A stretch of 25,000 nt of DNA, from assembly GCA_009746045.1 (NCBI GenBank), contig RPFO01000944.1:1-25000 (forward strand), read 5' to 3'. Positions 9,501-17,338 of the stretch are shown here, piece after piece. Origin of the DNA: Mesostigma viride. Lineage: Eukaryota > Streptophyta > Mesostigmatophyceae > Mesostigmatales > Mesostigmataceae. The number at the start of each line of letters is the position of its first letter. Position 1 is the first letter of the stretch. Both the position numbers and the translations under genes were made by a program. The notes below the pieces were generated by a model. That model saw only the letters and a program-made list of their open reading frames with translations. It had not been told where the DNA came from and did no database searches.

Positions 9501-11874
9501 ACAAGGACAAGGACAAGGACAAGGACAAGGACAAGGACAAGGACAAGGACAAGGACAAGGACAAGGACAAGGACAAGGACAAGGACAAGGACAAAGGACA
9601 AGGACAAGGACAAGGACAAGGACAAGGACAAGGACAAGGACAAGGAAGGACAAGGACAAGGACAAGGACAAGGACAAGGACAAGGACAAGGACAAGGACA
9701 AGGACAAGGACAAGGACAAGGACAAGGACAAGGACAAGGACAAGGACAAGGACAAGGACAAGGACAAGGACAAGGACAAGGACAAGGACAAGGACAAGGA
9801 CAAGGACAAGGACAAGGACAAGGACAAGGACAAGGCTGGACAAGGACAAGGACAAGGACAAGGACAAGGACAAGGACAAGGACAAGGACAAGGACAAGGA
9901 CAAGGACAAGGACAAGGACAAGGACAAGGACAAGGACAAGGACAAGGACAGGAGGACAAGGACAAGGACAAGGACAAGGACAAGGACAAGGACAAGGACA
10001 AGGACAAGGACAAGGACAAGGACAAGGACAAGGACAAGGACAAGGACAAGGACAAGGACAAGGACAAGGACAAGGACAAGGACAAGGACAAGGACAAGGA
10101 CAAGGACAAGGACAAGGACAAGGACAAGGACAAGGACAAGGACAAGGACAAGGACAAGGACAAGGACAAGGACAAGGACAAGGACAAGGACAAGGACAAG
10201 GACAAGGACAAGGACAAGGACAAGGACAAGGACAAGGACAAGGACAAGGACAAGGACAAGGACAAGGACAAGGACAAGGACAAGGACAAGGACAAGGACA
10301 AGGACAAGGACAAGGACAAGGACAAGGACAAGGACAAGGACAAGGACAAGGACAAGGACAAGGACAAGGACAAGGACAAGGACAAGGACAAGGACAAGGA
10401 CAAGGACAAGGACAAGGACAAGGACAAGGACAAGGACAAGGACAAGGACAAGGACAAGGACAAGGACAAGGACAAGGACAAGGACAAGGACAAGGACAAG
10501 GACAAGGACAAGGACAAGGACAAGGACAAGGACAAGGACAAGGACAAGGACAAGGACAAGGACAAGGACAAGGACAAGGACAAGGACAAGGACAAGGACA
10601 AGGACAAGGACAAGGACAAGGACAAGGACAAGGACAAGGACAAGGCTGGACAAGGACAAGGACAAGGACAAGGACAAGGACAAGGACAAGGACAAGGACA
10701 AGGACAAGGACAAGGACAAGGACAAGGACAAGGACAAGGACAAGGACAAGGACAAGGACAAGGACAAGGACAAGGACAAGGACAAGGACAAGGACAAGGA
10801 CAAGGACAAGGACAAGGACAAGGACAAGGACAAGGACAAGGACAAGGACAAGGACAAGGACAAGGACAAGGACAAGGACAAGGACAAGGACAAGGACAAG
10901 GACAAGGACAAGGACAAGGACAAGGACAAGGACAAGGACAAGGACAAGGACAAGGACAAGGACAAGGACAAGGACAAGGACAAGGACAAGGACAAGGACA
11001 AGGACAAGGACAAGGACAAGGACAAGGACAAGGACAAGGACAAGGACAAGGACAAGGACAAGGACAAGGACAAGGACAAGGACAAGGACAAGGACAAGGA
11101 CAAGGACAAGGACAAGGACAAGGACAAGGACAAGGACAAGGACAAGGACAAGGACAAGGACAAGGACAAGGACAAGGACAAGGACAAGGACAAGGACAAG
11201 GACAAGGACAAGGACAAGGACAAGGACAAGGACAAGGACAAGGACAAGGACAAGGACAAGGACAAGGACAAGGACAAGGACAAGGACAAGGACAAGGACA
11301 AGGACAAGGACAAGGACAAGGACAAGGACAAGGACAAGGACAAGGACAAGGACAAGGACAAGGACAAGGACAAGGACAAGGACAAGGACAAGGACAAGGA
11401 CAAGGACAAGGACAAGGACAAGGACAAGGACAAGGACAAGGACAAGGACAAGGACAAGGACAAGGACAAGGACAAGGACAAGGACAAGGACAAGGACAAG
11501 GACAAGGACAAGGACAAGGACAAGGACAAGGACAAGGACAAGGACAAGGACAAGGACAAGGACAAGGACAAGGACAAGGACAAGGACAAGGACAAGGACA
11601 AGGACAAGGACAAGGACAAGGACAAGGACAAGGACAAGGACAAGGACAAGGACAAGGACAAGGACAAGGACAAGGACAAGGACAAGGACAAGGACAAGGA
11701 CAAGGACAAGGACAAGGACAAGGACAAGGACAAGGACAAGGACAAGGACAAGGACAAGGACAAGGACAAGGACAAGGACAAGGACAAGGACAAGGACAAG
11801 GACAAGGACAAGGACAAGGACAAGGACAAGGACAAGGACAAGGACAAGGACAAGGACAAGGACAAGGACAAGGA
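6534..11874. repeat. (GGACAA)n hexanucleotide satellite, about 5.3 kb or 890 units
   Basis: The array is almost pure GGACAA on the plus strand (TTGTCC on the minus). Interruptions are few: about 7003-7010 (GTGCTGGCAC), an extra A near 7230, a lost A near 7283, extra A near 7505 and 9594, a lost CA near 9645, GGCTGG near 9836 and again near 10646, and GGAGG near 9951. The longest uninterrupted runs are about 7506-9593 and 10650-11873. All six frames stay open (Gln-Gly, Arg-Thr, Lys-Asp, Leu-Ser, Leu-Val, Cys-Pro repeats), which is a consequence of the hexamer and not evidence of a gene. Both borders carry the motif GGCGCAAGAAAATCA of the neighbouring palindrome units. Confidence 0.97.
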
Positions 11875-11912
11875 TGGCGCAAGAAAATCACATCCTTGTG
11901 CGTAACACCTAC

Positions 11913-12212
11913 CCGGACAGCTGGCAGTGTGTGGTGGGTTGCTTTTCCAGTTGCTGCCGTCGCGGCATCGGAACCCGATGACCCAGAAGCCGCCGATTTC
12001 CTCCGCTCCTTCGCCGCCTTTGCTGCATGAGCGCCGCGCGCCTGTTGCCCCGACGATGGTGCGGGGGGAGGGGGCATTTGCTGTGCTGCCGCTGCAGCTT
12101 CCGACGGCGCGGAAGGGCCGGCGGCGGGAGGGGGCAACACCGGTGGCGGCGGAGAGCCCGGCGGCGGGGGCGCCGGCGGAGGGGAACGCGGGTGGTTGTG
12201 CGTACAAGCACG
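11913..12212 (-). CDS. Proline/alanine-rich exon (100 codons), probable 5' part of the long gene
   Basis: Between a 3' splice site with strong features (CTAAC branch motif, pyrimidine tract, GCGTGTCACAG at 12213) and a 5' splice site (CCGG|GTAGGT at 11912) lies exactly 300 nt, open in phase 0. The product is low complexity: a PPPAPPPPGSPPPP stretch, a poly-Ala run (EAAAAAQQ), PPPPAPSS, then an Ala/Lys/Arg-rich KAAKERRKSAAS segment and a Ser/Gly/Ala tail. It looks like a disordered linker, perhaps a nuclear protein N-terminus. Other frames are also open because the region is GC-rich. I prefer this one because it joins in phase to the exon at 5582. Alternatively an in-frame ATG at 12347 could start the protein without an upstream intron. 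Confidence 0.45.
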
Positions 12213-12758
12213 CTGTGACACGCAGACGACAAAGAAGAAATCCGCCGAATATGTTAGCAAGCGGTGCGGTGCAGCACACACACCTGACAAAGCTAATAGG
12301 TCAACCCTTAAAACCGTGTCCAACTGCCCGCTATAAAAACCGGGCAATGGTCACTTTCCATGATAATGTCCACAAACCAACCTAATAGTTAGTTATGGTC
12401 CATTATAGGACACAAGCACACACATATATTCACCACCTTGGGGGTCATGTCATTGGTCATATTGCAATGTCCTATGGGTGCCAAATATAGCACCCCCTGA
12501 CAGAAAGGAAGCTAGTAAAGGGCTCATGAACACCAAGGTTGCATGTGGAGGAGCAGGGACCCAGCTGCAAGCTCTAACAATAAATGCCCACTACAAATAG
12601 CGGACAGTTTGGTTTGTGACACCTGCTAGCATTACAAAGCTCAATTCTCATCCCGTAGCAACAAAAATGTAATGTCCGCTGTAAATATCACTCAAAACGG
12701 CTAAAGGGTTAAAACGAAGTTGTAGTTGTTTTGCGGCATCAAGTTTCAAAGTACGTAC
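12213..12758 (-). other. Unassigned stretch, probably intron
   Basis: There is no coding support. On the minus strand it begins just after a good donor (ATCCCA|GTACGTAC, 12758) and ends with the acceptor before 12212, so it could be an intron of about 546 bp. However, the two flanking exons as I read them do not share phase (1 versus 0), so an exon in between or a different border is possible. Confidence 0.35.
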
Positions 12759-12857
12759 TGGGATACCCTTCGCCAGCCTGCTTGGCATCCAGGATAAGAT
12801 CTTGGAACCAGTAAGGGGGCTTCGCTTGCTGCGGCAGATGGTGCAATCCATTGTGAT
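12759..12857 (-). CDS. Candidate 99-nt internal exon, function unknown
   Basis: On the minus strand a 3' splice site (TTTTGCGCGCAG, 12858) and a 5' splice site (CCCA|GTACGTAC, 12758) bracket 99 nt, open in phase 1-1. The peptide contains HNGLHHLPQQAKPPYWFQDL and ILDAKQAGEGYP, which reads like ordinary protein with aromatic and charged residues. It is not recognised. It may be an upstream exon of the long gene, but the phase at the next exon does not match my choice there, so the link is unproven. Confidence 0.35.
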
Positions 12858-12865
12858 CTGCGCGC

Positions 12866-13275
12866 AAAACATACACAAACAACCAAACCCTCATAGGTTG
12901 AGCAATCCACAAAATCATGCCATTACTGTAACAACATGGGCAAAGCATACACAAACGAACAACCATCATAGATTGAGCTAACAATCCAGAAAATCATGCC
13001 ATTACTGTAACAACATGGGCAAAGCATACACAAACGAACAACCATCATAGATTGAGCTAGCAATCCACAACATTATGCCATTACTGTAACAACATGGGCA
13101 AAGCATACACAAACGAACAACCATCATAGATTGAGCTAGCAATCCACAACATCATGCCATTACTGTAACAACATGGGCAAAGCATACACAAACGAACAAC
13201 CATCATAGATAGAGCAATCCACAACATCATGCCATTAATGTAATAACATGGGCAAAACATACACAAACAAATAGC
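12866..13275. repeat. 79-bp minisatellite, about five copies
   Basis: The word CATGCCATTACTGTAACAAC recurs at 12916, 12995, 13074 (TATGCC), 13153 and 13228, giving steps of 79, 79, 79 and 75 bp; the last unit has lost four bases. The rest of each unit contains GGGCAAAGCATACACAAACG and ACCATCATAGATTGAGC. Partial units flank both ends. Short minus-strand frames with MVVRLCMLCPCCYSNGM are by-products. The array probably lies in an intron upstream of the candidate exon at 12857. Confidence 0.92.
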
Positions 13276-13320
13276 CATGATAGGGCATTAAGAGAATAGC
13301 CATGATTGGGGCAATAAGAG
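13270..13320. repeat. Two-copy 25-bp direct repeat
   Basis: AATAGCCATGAT followed by GGG-CATTAAGAG occurs twice in a row with minor changes, immediately after the 79-bp array and just before the rpoB remnant. Confidence 0.6.
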
Positions 13321-13352
13321 AATTTTTTTGTTCAATTCAATGATCACAATTT

Positions 13353-13868
13353 ATGCACACAGTCGATGCATTCATAAATGAGGCAGGTTCTTCCGAAAAT
13401 TGGCTCCGTCGTAGAGTGTCAACGGCCAACTTGCAAACACGCACGTTACATGATATACATCCTAGTCATTATGGTCCTATACAAACGCCAGAAGGGCCGA
13501 ATACCGGTTTAATTGGATCTTTAGCTACGCATAGTAAAGTAAATGAATATGTTTTCTTGTCCTTTTTATACATTACAAAAAAATCAAGTAATTAAAAGTG
13601 AAATACCTATTTTTATACCTCCACATCAACAAGATCAATTTAAATTCGCCCCAGAATATTTATTACTTTCTTGTTACTCTAGTGTTGAAAATAATTATGT
13701 TCATGTGCGATATAAACCAGAATTTAGTAGTAAAGCAGAAGAAGTCGATTATTTGGGGATTTCTCCAACGCAAGCTTCAATAGCTACTTCATTTATTCCC
13801 TTGGTGGAACATGATGATGCAATCCGAGCATTAATGGGTTGTAATATGCAAAGACAAGCAGTTCCATG
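13353..13868 (+). pseudogene. rpoB: Decayed fragment of plastid-type RNA polymerase beta subunit (rpoB)
   Basis: The fragment matches the middle of bacterial/plastid RNA polymerase beta. The first frame holds DIHPSHYG, then [17 protein letters not shown] and KVNEY, where the family has HPSHYGR-x-CPIETPEGPN, so three residues around the conserved Arg-x-Cys are missing. After one frameshift at about 13543-13565 the second frame continues with [13 protein letters not shown] and ends [24 protein letters not shown], where the family has [20 protein letters not shown]. Homology stops abruptly after the AVP codons. It is much richer in A/T, especially at third positions, than the neighbouring genes. 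It is a nuclear insertion of plastid DNA or a similarly derived relic, not a working gene. It is the only plus-strand coding signal in the window. Confidence 0.85.
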
Positions 13869-14105
13869 ACACCAAGGTTGAGACTTACATGCATGGGACA
13901 AGAAAAACCTCGTTGCAAGGGTTGAAACAATAACGAAATTGTATGACCACAGACACATAAAATGGAAGGCTTGCTCAGTATTATTATTTACCCATCAATC
14001 AATTTTAAAGGCAAGGAAATGTTGAAATACGGAAGACCGTCCCAAGTTCGCCAGCATTAACAAAAGCATTTCTGTGACAAGAACAGTGGGCGACCATTCC
14101 CATTA
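13869..14105. other. Gap between the rpoB remnant and the next gene
   Basis: No gene is seen. On the minus strand a GTAAGTCT donor-like site lies near 13888, but no convincing exon leads into it. Confidence 0.4.
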
Positions 14106-14890
14106 TTATCTTTTCCTCTTTTGTTTCTTCCCCTTCCCGGACTCGCATGCATAAGCGACGTCCGCCATCCCCAAACGATGCAAAATTTTGTTGGAGCTCT
14201 GCATCTTCTCCAACAGTTCTTGATCCGATTCCTCCTTTGCACGACGCGCTTCCTCTGCCTTCGCCTTTGCGGCCTCCACATCTGCATCTATATCCGCCTT
14301 CACCACCATCCTGATCAAACGGTCCCGCTCCTCAGGCCTCGGGAGCGTCGGCAGTCCCACCGGCTCTGCGGCAAGAAGAGCCTCCAAAATATCCTTGTGC
14401 AGTCTTTGTGCTTCCACAAATCCATATTCGTCATCAAGGTGTACGCGCATTCACGCGCCACACCCTGCAAGGAATCCCCCATGGTAACGTTGCCCATGAG
14501 CAAACCCGTACGCGCTGTCCCCCTCTGCAAAAATCTCGAGTCCCTGCCTGTCGAGGCGCACCAGCTCAACTTTCCGTTCCCCAGTGTGCGTTGCCGTGAA
14601 GTGGAGGACCGAGCGTGTCATTCCGGTCTTCCCCATCAACATCTGCAAACTTGCTACGTATGCGATCCCACGAGCGCACACGTCCTCCAACTTCTCGGCA
14701 AAAGGTAGATGTGTCTTGCAATACACATCCAATCCCTCCAGTGGTCTATCACATCTAAGAAATCCACACCCCCCGTATGGATCCTTGGCATTTGGTACTC
14801 GAGGTCGTGCGCTTGTAGGAACTTGTAATGTTCCGCGCACAGTCCCTCGACCCTTACGGGCTCCGTACAGATTTTGCATTTCGTTGCCAT
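14106..14890 (-). CDS. Small zinc-knuckle protein with coiled-coil and basic tail, frame broken at three places
   Basis: The start at 14890 has the CGCAG|ATGG context shared with neighbouring genes. Residues 5-21 form C5-x2-C8-x9-C18-x2-H21. At a C6 run (14769-14774) the frame must shift by one to continue into a second module, C-x4-C-x10-C-x2-H (CGFLRC...YCKTH). The next part contains VYCKTHLPFAEKL and TGMTRSVLHFTATHTGERK. Between about 14530 and 14450 the best reading (NVTMGDSLQGVARECA) lies in another frame, needing two compensating indels, and without them a single TGA at 14451-14453 stops the frame. The C-terminal third is a charged helix rich in Glu/Ala/Lys, likely a coiled coil, followed by GKGKKQKRKR, a likely nuclear localisation signal. 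It probably binds zinc and acts in the nucleus. It could be a pseudogene. Confidence 0.55.
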
Positions 14891-15118
14891 CTGCGCAATT
14901 GCCATGAGTCCCATACAGCAGCCATTGTATAACAGGGGCAATGAGGACCGTCAGAACCCCCTCTGGCGTCTTTCTCACACAATTCTCAATCTAGTCTTGT
15001 TGTGTGCAATAATTGTTGGTTCAAAGAAGGTCCGTTCAAAGAAGTTTTATGAGACAAAATAAATTAGTTTCAATTACACGCATCAGATTAATCAAATCAT
15101 ATTTTCTCCCTCTCTTTC
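14891..15118. other. Intergenic stretch with candidate TGTAA poly(A) signal
   Basis: There is no coding support. On the minus strand GTGTAATTG occurs about 45 nt after the stop of the upstream gene (15119), a possible green-algal poly(A) signal. Unlike most intergenic stretches to the right, this one has no palindrome. Confidence 0.4.
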
Positions 15119-15691
15119 TTACTGAGCAATTCTGTCCATCCTGCCCCTCTTTGCCGGCTTCTCATCAATCTCCTCATCAAAATCACACACACGTCTAATC
15201 TGCTGTCTAATCTGCTCTACCAACCCCCCCTTGCGCATCAGGTCTTTCACCTCCCCCTTCAAGAGCGCTGTCACGAGTCGCGCGCACTCATACGCGGACT
15301 CCGTGGCCATGTCCCTTCCCATATCATGCCACACTTTGGCCGTTGGACAGTCGGGATGGTCTCCCATGTAAGCCCACACATGCCTTGGCGGCTTGTCCTC
15401 TCCGCCTATCCCCTCTCCAGGTCGCATCTGTCCCACCTCCTCTATCACCCACTCTGCATCACGCAGCATGAATCGAGGCTTCTTGTCAACATAGTACAAG
15501 ACCAAAACCATGTTGTTGGGCCAAGGCTTCCACTTTTTCGTCACGATGTGACGGTCAATCGTCATCAGCCCGCTCTCGATTTCGGCAAACAACGCCCCCC
15601 ATACGTCAGAATGCTTGGGACAGAACCACTCGCTGTCCGTCGGCATTCCTTCCCATTGACAATCCGGATGTTCGCATCGAATGGGGTCCAT
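15119..15691 (-). CDS. 190-aa zinc-knuckle protein, function unknown
   Basis: The reading frame is intact. I choose the ATG at 15691 (GCACAG|ATGGACCCC) because it has the CAG-ATGG context of its neighbours and places the knuckle at the same distance from the N-terminus. Residues 6-27 form C6-x4-C11-x12-C24-x2-H27 (CEHPDC...FCPKH). Further on are WKPWPNNMVLVLYYVD, a DKPPRHVWAYMGDHPDCPTAK segment with extra Cys/His, and a C-terminal helix ending in KRGRMDRIAQ. An upstream in-frame ATG at 15748 would add Cys-rich residues (CVCGWCKKYRC) but lies inside the palindrome region. Zinc binding is inferred from residue spacing only. Palindromes lie 54 and 89 bp upstream. Confidence 0.75.
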   Translation of the reverse strand: MDPIRCEHPDCQWEGMPTDSEWFCPKHSDVWGALFAEIESGLMTIDRHIVTKKWKPWPNNMVLVLYYVDKKPRFMLRDAEWVIEEVGQMRPGEGIGGEDKPPRHVWAYMGDHPDCPTAKVWHDMGRDMATESAYECARLVTALLKGEVKDLMRKGGLVEQIRQQIRRVCDFDEEIDEKPAKRGRMDRIAQ

Positions 15692-15744
15692 CTGTGCACA
15701 TCGATATTTTTTACACCACCCGCAAACGCACGCATTCAGCAGGG

Positions 15745-15758
15745 TCAACGGCCGTTGG
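15745..15758. promoter_or_regulatory. Palindrome 54 bp upstream of the 15691 start
   Basis: TCAACGGCCGTTGG, one base off the perfect palindrome. A second, perfect copy lies at 15780-15793. Position and repetition at other genes suggest a promoter or 5'-UTR element. Confidence 0.5.
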
Positions 15759-15847
15759 CCCTGTTAAATTCCACACATCCCAACGGCCGTTGGCCTTAGA
15801 CGCACAAAACTTGACACCATCAGGCGATTTTTTCCAAATGATTCTTC

Positions 15848-15866
15848 TTTATTAAATAAATTTACA
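15848..15866 (-). terminator. Poly(A) signals AATAAA and TGTAAA 3' of the 16230 gene
   Basis: On the minus strand TGTAAA (15866-15861) and AATAAA (15853-15848) follow the stop at 15886 by about 20 and 33 nt. Both are known polyadenylation hexamers, and the spacing is typical. Confidence 0.55.
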
Positions 15867-15885
15867 TTCATCCTAAAATCACATT

Positions 15886-16230
15886 CTAGTCAACATCCTC
15901 CCCATCTTTAGTGGGTTGCATTCGACCCCAATTGTCGTTCATAAAACTGACCAAAACATGAGCCGGAGTCCCCACATCCTCCTCACGCCTCAATTTACGC
16001 AATACACCTTTAGCAATTCCACCATACCCATCAACCTCCGACATCATCATGCCCACGCCATCAAGACGTTCAGCGTGCAATTGCCCGTCCTCTTCGAGAA
16101 CCAGATCGGGCAGGTCTTCCAGTTCGGCCTCCACAATCTCTATCAGGTTTTCCTTTGTAGTCTCCCCCCCTTCCTTTCCTTCTTTTCCGCACTCCATCCT
16201 ACACCCTGCCCCTGCACAACCGACGTCCAT
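15886..16230 (-). CDS. 114-aa acidic protein with a half zinc-knuckle
   Basis: The start at 16230 gives MDVGC5-x4-C10-x3-C14, the first half of the knuckle at the same residues as in the 17084 gene, but no C-x2-H follows, so the metal site is incomplete or altered. The rest is strongly acidic (EAELEDLPDLVLEEDG) with one helix and a GTPAHVLVSFMNDNWG segment near the end. The frame is intact, with a palindrome 45 bp upstream and poly(A) signals just downstream. The family is not recognised. It could be a shortened paralogue of the neighbouring knuckle genes. Confidence 0.6.
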   Translation of the reverse strand: MDVGCAGAGCRMECGKEGKEGGETTKENLIEIVEAELEDLPDLVLEEDGQLHAERLDGVGMMMSEVDGYGGIAKGVLRKLRREEDVGTPAHVLVSFMNDNWGRMQPTKDGEDVD

Positions 16231-16274
16231 GGCAAGTTAAGAAACGGACTCAGCTCACAGGACATTTTGCAAGT

Positions 16275-16288
16275 CCAACGGCCGTTGG
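16275..16288. promoter_or_regulatory. Perfect palindrome 45 bp upstream of the 16230 start
   Basis: CCAACGGCCGTTGG lies between the stop of the 17084 gene (16302) and the start of the next gene (16230), an intergenic gap of only about 70 bp. It may serve the 5' end of one gene, the 3' end of the other, or both. Confidence 0.5.
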
Positions 16289-16301
16289 CGACCAAAAACA
16301 C

Positions 16302-17084
16302 CTAGTCGCATGCATTCCTTGCTCTCTCCACCAAAGCAGAGGCCAGGACGACCCTTTCCACGACCTTTTCAATTTCCTCCCCCTCAGCATCAGCAACAAC
16401 GGTCATGGCAAATCGGGCTTGGCGCTTAACCCCCGATGCCAGAACGGCAGCCATCTCCACACGAGTTTTTGAGACTTCAACAGGTACAGGCAATTCGCCG
16501 ACCGCAAAAGTAAGCCTTGCGAGGTGCGGGACCCACCAATCACCTTCCAAAAATCCGCAACCCCATCCAATCATGAAATACAACAACAGGTCTGCGCCCA
16601 TGGCGCCTGCGATATCCAAGTCGTCATGCGAAACAATCGCATGCACGTCATCCTCCGAGCACAGCATCCATGTAAAAACGGCGTCCCCGAAACCTTGGCA
16701 GTAGGCATACGAGTCAAAGTCAGGGTGATTCAACATCCATTCCCGCGACCTGACCGCCATTCTTTCCAGACTTCCAGCACTGTCCACCTCAAAACTCAGG
16801 ACAAGAGGTCCTTCACCAGCACTGGACTCGCCATGCACAAACAACAAGCCTCCTTTGATCACCTCTTGCATCTCCCCTGACAACTTGGCGTGTCCATCAC
16901 AAAAAGGCATGCAATCCGTCCCGAATGGAAGCTGGCAATCCCGGGCGATACACCCCCCCTTTTTTGCAAACAAATCCTTCACCCTCCCTGCCATTCCCGT
17001 TCGCACGCTGACATGACGCACGCACAAGTCATCCCCTCCTGCTCTCGCTTCCTGGCACCACGCAACCGTGCATTTGACCGCCAT
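16302..17084 (-). CDS. 260-aa protein with two tandem zinc-knuckles
   Basis: The ATG at 17084 (GGTCGCAG|ATGGCGG) is preferred over the in-frame ATG at 17114 because of the shared start context and the knuckle spacing. Residues 5-24 are C5-x4-C10-x10-C21-x2-H24 (CTVAWCQEARAGGDDLCVRH). Residues 45-65 repeat the pattern as C45-x4-C50-x11-C62-x2-H65 with an extra C58. The first module resembles the C-x4-C-x10-C-x2-H repeats of plant WRKY19-like proteins, though without the Gly run after His. The remaining 190 residues form an unrecognised domain with GFGDAVFTWMLCSEDDVHAI, a hydrophobic LLLYFMIGWGCGFL stretch (buried core or one membrane segment), and a C-terminal helix ending RNACD. Frame intact. 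A palindrome lies 40 bp upstream. Confidence 0.75.
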   Translation of the reverse strand: MAVKCTVAWCQEARAGGDDLCVRHVSVRTGMAGRVKDLFAKKGGCIARDCQLPFGTDCMPFCDGHAKLSGEMQEVIKGGLLFVHGESSAGEGPLVLSFEVDSAGSLERMAVRSREWMLNHPDFDSYAYCQGFGDAVFTWMLCSEDDVHAIVSHDDLDIAGAMGADLLLYFMIGWGCGFLEGDWWVPHLARLTFAVGELPVPVEVSKTRVEMAAVLASGVKRQARFAMTVVADAEGEEIEKVVERVVLASALVERARNACD

Positions 17085-17123
17085 CTGCGACCACCAACAC
17101 CGTTTGATACACATTTCTCACCG

Positions 17124-17137
17124 TCAACGGCCGTTGG
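17124..17137. promoter_or_regulatory. Palindrome 40 bp upstream of the 17084 start
   Basis: TCAACGGCCGTTGG sits in a roughly 55-bp segment between palindrome and ATG that is nearly identical to those at 17985 and 18922, although the 17084 protein is unlike the other two. That points to a shared promoter or leader cassette. Confidence 0.55.
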
Positions 17138-17156
17138 CTTGAAACAACAAGAATGA

Positions 17157-17162
17157 TTTATT
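17157..17162 (-). terminator. Candidate poly(A) signal AATAAA, repeated at 18018 and 18963
   Basis: GCGTAATAAATC on the minus strand is conserved in each duplicated intergenic block (17157-17162, 18018-18023, 18963-18968). It lies about 20-30 bp before the promoter palindrome of the next gene, where the 3' end of the preceding transcript would be expected. Confidence 0.45.
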
Positions 17163-17194
17163 ACGCCCACGAAAATCACACCATTTTCCAGCCT

Positions 17195-17314
17195 CCAACG
17201 GCCGTTGGCGCACGAAAAATGCACAAAAAAATTTTTTATTATGCATTTATTGATTACATCCATAGTGCCACGTGGCGAATCACACCCAACTTTCCAGCTG
17301 CCAACGGCCGTTGG
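17195..17314. promoter_or_regulatory. Duplicated intergenic block with two palindromes and a G-box
   Basis: Palindromes at 17195-17208 and 17301-17314 flank GCCACGTGGC (17267-17276), a perfect 10-bp G-box palindrome of the kind bound by plant bHLH and bZIP factors. The same order recurs at 18056-18178 (with TGACGTGGC at 18132-18140) and at 19001-19137 (GCCACGTGGC at 19061-19070). The block also carries GCACGAAAAATGCAC and an AT-rich ATTTTTTATTATGCATTTAT stretch. Confidence 0.55.
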
Positions 17315-17338
17315 CGCAAGAAAATCACACCCAACACT

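Larger units (their letters stand above)
5583..11912 (-). other. Giant intron of about 6.3 kb filled by two satellite arrays
   Basis: The minus-strand donor is GCTGTCCGG|GTAGGTGTT (11912) and the acceptor is TTTTGCATGTGATCAG|GGG (5583). A TACTGAC branch-like motif lies about 40 nt before the acceptor. Both exons meet in phase 0, joining ..THHTLPAVR to GRPSRQRTDEER. The intron holds twenty 45/46-bp palindrome units (5633-6512) and about 5.3 kb of hexamer repeat. The donor is only moderately strong, so cDNA would be needed to prove that the proline-rich exon belongs to this gene. Confidence 0.5.

Noticed and set aside
6442-12347. Very long open frames (more than 1,800 codons) of Leu-Ser, Cys-Pro, Gln-Gly and Arg-Thr repeats
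   Set aside because: They exist in all six frames only because a six-base repeat without stop codons cannot interrupt any frame. The interval also has intron borders around it.
12865-13278. Cysteine-rich minus-strand frames (MLCPCCYSNGM repeats)
   Set aside because: They are translations of the 79-bp minisatellite. The cysteine pattern simply repeats with the DNA and lacks a plausible fold.
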